From the NCBI GenBank assembly GCA_028829895.1, contig CM054177.1, positions 39,739,564 through 39,803,563 of the forward strand: a stretch of 64,000 nucleotides of DNA, written 5' to 3'. Source of the DNA: Sinotaia quadrata. Lineage: Eukaryota > Mollusca > Gastropoda > Architaenioglossa > Viviparidae. The notes beneath the pieces are model-generated. The model ran no database searches. It had not been told where the DNA came from and saw nothing but the letters and a program-made list of their open reading frames with translations. Below, piece after piece: positions 1 to 11,000 of the stretch (position 1 is the stretch's first letter; the number at the start of each line of letters is the position of its first letter). A program made the translations under genes and the position numbers.

Positions 1-530
1 CTATATAAAATTTACAAAATCTAGTATTGAATGACTACAATGAGTAGGGCCTAAGCATACATATGATTACAAAACCTAGTATTGAAGAGCTGCAATGAGT
101 TGGAAGTAGGGCCTACACATACATAAAATTACAAAATCTAGTATAGAACAGCTGCAATGAGTTGGAAGTAGGGCTTACATGTAGGTAAAATTACAAAATC
201 TAGTATTGAATAGCTGCAATGAGTTGGAAGTAGGGCCTACACATACATAAAATTACAAATCTAGTATTGAATAGCTGCAATGAGTTGGAAGTAGGGCCTA
301 CACGTAGGTAAAATTACAAAATCTAGTATTGAATAGCTGCAATGAGTTGGAAGTAGGGCCTACACATATATAAAATTACAAAATCTAGGATCAAATGGCT
401 ACAATGAGTAGGAAGTAGGGCCTACACATACGTAAAATCTAGAATCAAATGAGCAGGAGAGAGGAGGACCTGCACATTACACAAAGGTTAAAACCTAGTA
501 TTGAATGGCTAACAATGACATACACACATC
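1..530. repeat. tandem array, about 60-bp unit, in ABCG5 intron 4
   Basis: About eight units containing tctagtattgaatagctgca and gttggaagtaggg. Read on the minus strand the unit resembles the end of ABCG5 exon 4 (784-1053), which suggests it arose from that exon-donor junction. The array is cut by the window edge. Confidence 0.9.
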
Positions 531-531
531 A

Positions 532-685
532 GTATTACTCTTAAAGATATGCCTGATTGCTTATTTCAAGTATTTCCACTTCCCATTTGGATCAAATCTA
601 GTAATGAATGGCCAACACTGCCACACAATGTTATTCTTAAAGATATGCTTGAAGCTTGTTTAAAATATTTCCACCTCCCATCAAG
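532..685. repeat. two tandem copies, about 95-bp unit
   Basis: Copies begin ttactcttaaagatatgcc (532) and ttattcttaaagatatgct (about 627). They lie between the 60-bp array and ABCG5 exon 4. Confidence 0.75.
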
Positions 686-783
686 GACAAATCAATAGTC
701 ATTCTTAGAAACTGGTCTTTACAATGCTGGTAAGTATTGAAAAAACATACATTTTAATTTAAGAATATAGTTAATTCACTTAC

Positions 784-1053
784 TGTAATTATCCAGGGGA
801 TTAGAGTAAGTTGGACAAGGGTAACCAAGTCTGGTGAAATAATCAACAATGTGTGGGGTGGGGCCGAAGTACACAACCTGACCATCACACATTATAGCAG
901 TCTGGTCTAGCATAAGAGCAATGTCTGAGCGAGGCTGGTGAATGGACATGATGACCAATTTGCCCTGACGTGCCAACTGCTGAAGACTTGCAACTAAGTG
1001 ACGTGCAGTAAAACTGTCAAGACCAGTCGTGGGTTCATCCAAGAGAAGAATAT
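784..1053 (-). CDS. ABCG5: ABCG5 exon 4 (Walker B, D-loop, H-loop)
   Basis: 270 bp. Encodes DILLLDEPTTGLDSFTARH, the H-loop SIHQPRSD and the conserved end GYPCPTYSNPLDNY. Acceptor ttgaaag|ATATT (AAG type), donor TTACA|gtaagt, phases 1 in and 1 out. ABCG8 splits the equivalent 270 bp into two exons of 124 and 146 bp. Confidence 0.93.
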
Positions 1054-4000
1054 CTTTCAAGTAAGAAAGCAGACAGCAATAACAATATAAGAATCTATGG
1101 ACGTCCAATGTTTAAAGTTTGGTAAAAGACTATAAAAAGAATTATAGGAAATGTATGCAGCATTTATAATATATAGATGAATAAATTATTAGTAAAAGTT
1201 TTAAAATAGCAATCTATTGGAGAATTAATCATCAATTAATGTTGGGCTATAGTACAAGATATTCATGAATATCTTTTGTATTATAAACAGATCTTTAGTA
1301 TTCAAAAATATATAAAATATATAGTAAAAGATACTCAAGCATCTGCAGACAAAATTCAACAGTAAAAGAAAACTTATCTTTGCAGTAATACTTGTTAATT
1401 CAATAATACAGAAAAATCTTTTAAAAAAATAAGAGAGGAAAGAAAAAGGTTAATTTTCACAAATGTGCAAATAAAAAATAATTAAAAAAAGTAAACCATT
1501 AAACACTGAAGTAGATTTATTATTTCGTCCTAAATATAACAATAATATTTATTTTTGGAACTGTGTAAAACAAATTTAGTTTGAAATTAAAGTACTATTA
1601 ACCCACTCAAATTACAAGATGTCTCATATACTTAGCACTGAGAAATATATATCAGTAGTGCACTATGTGAAACTGTAGTATGTCTAATTCATTTGACAAA
1701 TATCTTATGTTTCCAGGTCATTTAGCACTGAGAAATATATAGCGGTAGCGCATAGAATGAAACTGTAGTACATCCAATTCATTTGACAAATATCATATAA
1801 TATGTTACCAGGTCATTTAGCACTGAGAAATTATATATATATATCAGTAATGCATGATATGAAATGGATGTCTGATTCATTGGATACATGTCTTATGTTA
1901 CCAATTCATTCAATTAATATTATAAAATTCTCACGCATACAACATATTGTAAGGAATAATAAGGTACAGTATAAGTATTTGGAACTAACTGATAATGTTG
2001 TAAACATCACATACCTGGGTCATGAAGCAGCTGTATAGCAATTGTAACACGACGTTTCTCACCACCTGAAATTCCACGGGTCACAGAACCACCAACCCGA
2101 GAATCAGACACATTACGCAAGCCCATTTTGTTGATGACAGATTCCACCTGTTTAATTTCAACAATACTCATATTAATTGTTAAATTGATTGCACCAGTCC
2201 GTCACTTTTGGCTATTGTAATAATGTTATTAATGAAGAATTCAATATGCTTAGTTTCTATTATATTCTAATTGTAATCTAGAATTATGGATTCCTTTTGA
2301 TCAGTATCAACATTTAGATGTGTAAACATATTAAATTAATGATAAAAAAAAACAAAACTTTTGTAGTTTAATACTGGAAACAATTACAATACAAATAAAA
2401 CATTTACAAAGTTATTTTAATATAGGAAAAATCAATGGAGCTTACAAGATTTCTTTTGTGCTGCTTTTACTCTATGAACTCATTTAAACATTATTATTTG
2501 AACTTATTTAGTTATTTTAATATAAGAAAAATCAATGGTGCTTACAAGATTTCTTTTGTGCTGTTTTTACTCTATGAACTTATTTAAACAAAAGATCTTC
2601 AGTGGAAGTGTTGTATATTACCTATATAAATAACACTAGTGACGTATCTTTAGTGCTATTTCATTGTCTGCATATTTTATTAGTTTAACAATTAATGAAA
2701 ACATTTTAATATTCATATCTGTGTGCATATATGCATATTTTCTTATTAGGGAAACTTAAGCGAGATACTTGTAAAATATGTGGTCAAGCATGACTAAGCC
2801 TTGAGCATGCAGGTGTTTGTCATGTTATGTAACAGAAAGACAGGAATTAAGATAGGAAAGGTGTAACAGAAAGACAGGAATTAAGATAGGAAAGGTGTAA
2901 CAGAAAGACAGGAATTAAGATAGGAAAGGTGTAACAGAAAGACAGGAATTAAGATAGGATAGGGGTAACAGAAAGACATGAAGTAAAATTAGAGATAGGG
3001 CTGGTGTGGGGTAAGAAATAAATGATGTGGTGTTATGTTACAAAAAGACTGGAATTAAAACTAGATAGTACTGGTATAGGTAAGGACTAGAATGATGAGG
3101 TGCTATGTAACACTGACAAGAAATACAGCTAGAGAGAGGACTGGTTTAGAACTAAAAAGATGTGGTATTATGTTATAGAAAGACAGGGATTAAAATTAGA
3201 AATAAATAAAAGAAACAGTACTGATATATGGTAAGAATAAGAATGACATGGTGTATTGTCAAAGAAAGACAGGCATAAATAGGACATCTCATAGGTAAGA
3301 ACTAGAATGACATGGTGTAATGTCACAGAAAGACAGGCAGTAAATAGGACATCTCGTAGGTAGAACTAGAATGACATGATGTAATGTCACAGAAAGACAG
3401 GCAGTTAATAGCACATCTCGTAGGTAAGAACCAGAATGTCATGGTGTAATGTCACAGAAAGGCAGTAAATAGGACATCTTGTAGGTAAGAACTAGAATGA
3501 TGTGGTGTGGTGTAAAACTCAGAATAGGGTAGGTACTTTTATCAACAGAATTCCATCCCAAGAAAAATAACTTCAGACTCCACCAAGGTTGAGCATTATC
3601 AAGCTTAAGAGAAAACTTGATAATGGTAACTATACTATGGCTGGTTTAATATATATTATAAATATTTGTAGTTAAAGTAATAATAGAAAAATACAAAATT
3701 TGTACCAGAAGATGGGCTGCAAAAATTACATCAATATACAAAGAGCCCTTTCCCAATGCTGAAGAAATGACGGAAACATTACCTAACTTTATTATAAACA
3801 GCCTTGTTTTAAAAGCCACCCTACCACCCAAATTATTAAGCATCAAATAGAACCAGAGGTTGAAATAACAGAATGTTCGTGTTCTATCAAGAAAGAGACA
3901 TAAAATGGAAGCAGTTCCAGAAACAAAAAGAAAACTAGAAATAGTACCTTGGGGCCTGACCAGATAACTCTAAAGATAATAAATAAAACACTATAATCTA

Positions 4001-7000
4001 CAAACAACTACTGTTAATATGTTGTAAACAAATTTCATAGGAATCACATATAAAAAAACACATATAACAATCCACAACCAGGAAAAATCTACACTGGCTT
4101 TAATAACTACAAACCCCTATCACTCATCTAGTCATCAACATATAATGAAGAAATCTTCAAGATCTACTCAACTCTTAAAAGAATAAAAATGGTTTGCTGA
4201 TAACAGCAGTTTAAAATTGAAAATATTAAGACCTATTTACAAGAACACAAAAAACCCCAAATAAAATTACCCAAAATTAAATATAGAAAACTGAGACAGA
4301 CTTTAAAACAACAATTAATTTCCTAGGTATTACATTCCAAAAAAAAACCACTATTGGTTAGAATGTGTCACTGAATTGTAATAAAGCAGTAAACACAGGC
4401 ATCAATTTAAAAAGTCATGTATAGCTTGAATCATACCTTCTTTATATCTAGACTGCTAAACACAGCCCCCTTCTTAATATAAACAGCCCTAACCATTAAA
4501 CTACTGAACACCCAGAACTACTAAACATGCCTTTGGTATCTCACTCAATACCACCAACACCAATGCAAAATATGCCTTTGGAATTCTATATAATACCTCC
4601 TATAGCACCTGTATTCCAGGATGACCAGAGACATTTACAATTAATTATTCTAGACCATTCAGCTAAAATAATCACAGATTCAAATTCTTCCTAAGTGAAG
4701 CAGGATTTAAGGAGAAAAAATATACAACATAATGATCAATTTCAATGATCCTTCTACATACCACTCCCCTTATAGTACATATTACCATTCAAACAGATGG
4801 AATATTTTGAAAATGTTTACATAAATGAGTACCCAAAACTAATAAAGAATGGTGATATACAGAATGGACAAAGATGTACATAATTTGTATTTACCAATGA
4901 CAAACAGCAGGTTAAAATAATGTAGATACAAGTTCATATAAATACATTTGCAATGAAAAAAGGTAGATGTCTGCCCTCTGAACAAAAAAATCTTGACCAA
5001 GGTTGCCAATATAAATACATTTCATAAATCTCACAGGAAAATTTTACACCTCTTAGATAGATAAAATAGATAAAAACAAAACTCTTATGTTGTCTCATAG
5101 ATTAACAGTTAAAAATATTGTTCCTACTTCTTAGTGAAACTAAAGACAGAAACAATCCACATTATGATTAAGAAGTAAATTTATATGATGGATGGTAGCA
5201 GGGAGGTGAGTAGGACAGTAGTGCCTCTTGCTCAAGTGACAAGGGGTTGATCACTTCAATAAAAAAAATAATGAATGACTTTTTACATACTGCACCTTAA
5301 CTCAAGTGGTGGACTTAATGTCTAATCCATAAAGAGGGCAATAACCTGAAACCCCAGTACTACAGACCATGGCATCTAAAGAATTCTTGGAAGATGAAAA
5401 TTGGCATAAGTAGATTGCTGTCTGAAATAATTCACTTATAACTTGCACTAAAATTAATTTAAATCTTAACTCTCCTCAAAGTATTGTAGTTTCCTATTTC
5501 TGTTCCATAACATAAATTTCTTTCTTGGTACTTGAGTTCATCTGCAAAAATAGCAAAATTTAGAAACCCAAATAATTCAATCAATAGTTATCTTTGTTCA
5601 TTGTGCCAACCAGTTATCTTTGTCCTTTCTGTACCTACCACTTGTCTTGCATTCTGCCTGCCCATCAGAAATACTACTGTTCTGGCAAAACATTTTGCTT
5701 ATAAAACTGTCAGCTTGAACATAAACAGCTAAAGTTGTTAAACACATAACTGTTGAATAATTAATACAGGGAAAACATTGATTCATTGTACTTCAGCAAG
5801 TGGACTGAATGCACTGTGAACTATGAATTTAAGTAGCTAAGAAATAAATGGTTATCATTAATGCAAGAGTAAAATCTCCTAACTTTTTCATTTATCTGTG
5901 ATTTGGTTATATTTCCAGGCAACTTGAGGTAGGCTGTGTATGTTAGTGTCTCACGAACAGTCAGGTTTGGAAGCAGGCGGTCAGCTTGAATGACATAACT
6001 GCACCTTTCTTTCATCACCTCACGTGTACAGGTGATCCCGTTGTACTTCACACTACCTGTCACCTCACCCTCTGCTCTGCAAGCAATGATGTCCAGGAGG
6101 GATGTTTTGCCGGAACCTTAATATTATTAATATTACAGAGAATTACTATAAGTTATTGGTTTGTGATGCATCTGTGCATATAGATTAAACAAATATTTAT
6201 TTATATGTAGGTTAACCTTATATATATTATCTCAGACCTAATACATAAATATACACTGATACAATCCTACTCTCAACTTCAGATTAAACCTAATACTATA
6301 AATATACACTGACAAAATCCTACTCTCAATTTTGGATTGAGTGCCCTCCATGTCCCAACTCAAACCTAATACTATAAATATACATTGACAAAATCCTACT
6401 CTCAATTTTAGATTGAGAGCCCTCCATGTCCCCACTCAAACCTAATACTATAAATATACATTGACAAAATCCTACTCTCAATTTTAGATTGAGAGCCCTC
6501 CATGTCCCCACTCAAACCTAATACTATAAATATACATTGACAAAATCCTACTCTCAATTTTAGATTGAGTGCCCTCCATGTCCCCACTCAGACCTAACAC
6601 TATAAATATACACTGATACAACCCTACTCTCAATTTCAGACTGTGTCTATCCCCTGAATCCTTCATGAGGATGATTATTGTAAAAGACCTTTAAGTTAGT
6701 GTTTCAAAATCGCATTAAAATTTTCATCATTACTTAACATTAATTATTATAATTGTGACAAAGTAAATTTGCCCCTCCATATTTTTAATTTTAATTGTTA
6801 TTTAAGTTGCTAAATTGTCAGACTGACCCAACCTTGTGCACTCATTGTGGTATTAATTTGAAAGTGTCTGAGTTTGAAGTAAACAGCCTAAGGGAAGAAT
6901 ATTCTAGATTTGCTGACCTAGTGGAAACTGAGTGAACAGTTTTTTTTTTTATTATCCAAATGATTATGATTTATGAGAACAAGACTAGCCAATGGGCTGA

Positions 7001-8015
7001 TTTTAAGGCATTTACTTACAATAGAGAATTTTGCTGTCTATTCACTTTTGAATTTGAAGACAGAGAGAAGTCCGGCTCTGTAGGCAGTAATTAGCTTGAG
7101 TGGTGAGTTTAAACTGACTGATTGAGAGAGAGTGGACTTGGAAACATTTCATACATTTTTCTATGGATATGTTATACTTGTGTTATGTAAAGGCTACAAT
7201 GTAAGTTGATTTAATTACTACAAATGTTTGAACTAAGCTGTGCCCATGTGGGGTATTAATGTGACATTGTTTGATATATTGTATTTATTCATGGGGATAA
7301 TAATTACTATTGCTGGAGATTGTAAGTCTTGAGAATAGATGTGAGATAAAATGGAGTTATATTGTAATGAATAAGAAACTTAGGCTTGCTCCTTGAGTGT
7401 ATAATGCAGTGAGGAAGCAGCCTTCAGATTTCCTCTGATTTCTTCATTTGGTTGTGGTTGCCTCTCTCTGAGTGTGAGTTTGATCCTGGGTGGTGAGTCT
7501 CAAGTGGAGCCTCAAGTTCAACTTTCAAGTTCCTAGCTACCCTTCATTTGTTCAACAGTCATGACTTGAGTGACAGGAAACTTGAAAAGTGTGTTGCAGA
7601 GTGTGTAAGCCTAATGGAGTATGCTACACCTCCCCCCCCTACTTTTGGTGTACCAAAGCAAGGATGCTAAGTACATCAGTCCAGTAAAGATAATCACAAT
7701 CATTGTGATTGTGTTCTGCTCAAGAAACTGATGGCAAGAGAGTGTCAGGTCAGTTGAGAGGAATGACGCATCAGTGTTTTCTTGCGCACAAGGCGGGAAC
7801 ACATGCTGAGCGCAGACATTTTGACACTGTAACATTATGTGATTGAAAAGGCCAGTGAAAAGACTGGGGAAGCTGTACTAAATCCAGGTCATGTTAATTT
7901 ATACATTTAGCTCTAATAACTCCATTTCTGTTCTCTGATAGGACTAACTGCAATTTGACTATCATTGAATATAATTAGCTGTAATTTTATTATTATTTTT
8001 ATATATGTGTGTGTG

Positions 8016-8071
<56 letters not shown>

Positions 8072-11000
8072 AAACTATAATTACCGGAACAGGGGTTTGT
8101 GGAATATTGATGTCAAATTATCTGTTTCATTGTAATTGTCATTTGTATAGTTGATTTTTCTTTTTCTTTCTTAAATTTATTGACCTTCTTACACATAATG
8201 ATATTGATATTCTTATGTTGGAAAAGAAAGTGGGTGGATGGGGGCTCACTAAATATAGATTAAAGTTGGATTGTCTTTTCCTTTAGTAAGAAGTTTTCCA
8301 CCTGCAGAAAACCTTATGTGCCTGTAAATGTTGTTTTATGTTGTGGAACTGTGAAAATGTTTACACCACCAAAATATCTGCCAAGTGAGAGACAAGTGGG
8401 TGTCTGTTGGAGTATCATTAATAAAATAAAATTAATATTCTCATCAGTTGAAATTAGTTATGAAAGATTAATTAATAATAATAATTACCTTCATTAACTA
8501 AGTGGTACACATTGTCACAATAATAAATACTGTTCATATTGGGAATTAAACACTGAAAGAATATCTTTCATGTCACTGTGTTGCTATTGATTGACAAGTC
8601 CACAGATTAAGAATGTTCTGAACTATCATTTAGTTATGAATACATTTGATTTAGGCTTTATGGTCTATAAATTCTCTGAATTTTTCAATCCTCTTTCTAG
8701 CTGATGTTTAAGAAGATGCAAATATAAAGAAATTAATAAAAAGAGTGCATAAAATTATTTTATTACTCAATAAAATAGTATAGAGGAACACATATTTAAA
8801 AAATATTTTGCTAATAGATTTTATTTACTGATTTTGAGATTAGTTCAAAAATGGAAAGTAGGTAACATAAACAGTTATGGCATATGTGTTTCAGTTTTAC
8901 ATTATTTTATTTTCATTAATAAATTAAGGCTTTTATTCTCTATCTATTCCAGTTCATTAGTTTGTCAACAATTTCTTCACTTTGATACCAAACTATTTTT
9001 GTGCTTTTAAATTTTCTTTAGGTTCATTTGAAAATTTCTAAAAGATTTTAAAAAATGGCAAAAGTCAAGTAGGTTTAATTGCAGTCTTAACTTATAACTT
9101 AGAAAGCAAGAACTACCTCTGCAAAATCAAACCAAGCTGCTACAGCCCATGTTTGACATGCACTCCAGGGCTTACATTTTTAGAACATGACAAATGGGAG
9201 TCTAAATGATAAAAATAAACGTCATTTATTTTATAACATTAATTTTTGTTTTGTTTTTATATTATACCAGATAAAGCATTTATCAATTATTGAAGAGATC
9301 TCTATGCCAGAAATAGTGAGGTGAATAATGAAAAGGATCATTTGTCAACAATTATCCTTCAGCTTCACTTGGACTGGCAGAGGCCTGTTAAAGAAGGCAT
9401 TTTCGGATCTGCAGCTAAAGGATGTTGTTTATAGTAAGAGAATAACATATTAATAAGGAAATGTTAAATATTTTAATTCTGGATAATAATAGAATGATAC
9501 TTAAAAATACTGAATTGGTACACAGAGTATTTTTTTATTTACTCCAATATCTTGACTAGTTAAATAATCAGGATGCAGATCTGTCCATAGAGAATGGTAT
9601 GTTCTACTTTTTTTAATGAGATTACTCAGAGAATATTGAACCTTTTTAGTTCATCTGGAATTGCTTTAAATACATTAATTAGCATAACTTTTACAAATCT
9701 ATTAAATTTACAAATACAGACACTTTTATTATTTCTAGAAATATATATATGTCCATATTCCATTAAAATATTCCATATGCAGATATTATATATTCTTAGC
9801 ATCATTCAGCAAAGTACACAGTGTTGATAATGATTTTTATAATGTGTTTGCTTTATAATTACATTTGCTTCATTAATCAAATAATACATTACTGGAATTG
9901 ATAGAAATTTTTAAATGTTTATGAAAGAATAGAAACCTGTCTCATAATTTTTAGCTTCACCGGCATCTTTTAAAAAAGATAATCTGTAACATGTCTTTGC
10001 TTCACTTTTCATTTTAAAGTTGTACAACAAAACAAACTTGGAAAATGTGCCACTGACTATCAGATTGAAAGTATAATAAAAGATTGATTTTAGTTTCCCT
10101 TGACAGGGAGAGTGTGAGGCAGGAGCATCAGAAGGATGCACCTGAAGAAAATGTTTAATAGGCAATTCTATATATTTATAAACTAAATAGCATATTGAAA
10201 ATTTGTATGGTTATAAATATGCATGGCAAATAAAACAATAACAATAAAATGTTTCAGCTTACTGATATAATTACATCAAGAATAATTATTTCTGTTTGTT
10301 GTGAATAAAAAATGTAAGTGAAAAGTTTTGAAGAATATTTCTTTTCACTGTTAACAAGTGTATACAGAGTAGTTTCCCTTTATATATTTTAAGTGAAAAG
10401 CACACTTCTTTAAAAAGTTCATTTTGACTGTACCCTATTTTAATTTTAATGAAGTAAAATTGTTTATAGATTTAATTATATCATTGGTATTAATTAATAT
10501 TGCTATATTTTATTTAAAATGGCCAGATTGTTTTTCAGTACTGTAAAAAGTATCTATTACCTATATAAGATAATACTTCCAGCTAATTTTTAAATTAGAA
10601 AAAAATATAGAAATATCTTTTATGAATCAAATATATTTGTAATTTTAGTGCCATTAATAATTTTAAAATAAATGAAAACTAATGTTTTTTTTGTCAGCTG
10701 TGAAAAATTATAATTATCTCCCTTCACTTATAATTATCTTCCCTTCCCCTCTTTTAAAACCACAAAATTAAGACATGTTTTGCTTTTACTTAAATTTTAA
10801 TACATATTGAAACAATATATTTTTTAAAAAATAAATTTCTTCACTGGACTTAAAACTGTTTTAATACTTATTTGGGAAATTCTATTATTGGTACATAACA
10901 ATTCAAATGATTGTCTTAATATGATGTGATTTTATGATGTTGCAATATAGCACAGTTCTATACCTGTATAAGTTATGCTGGAAATGTATTAAGTATGTCT

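Noticed and set aside
7611..7835. Open frame of 74 codons (minus), also present at 13560-13847 (plus)
   Set aside because: It lies in both copies of a repeated inverted-repeat element, and differences between copies are mostly amino-acid changing, so there is no sign of a maintained protein.
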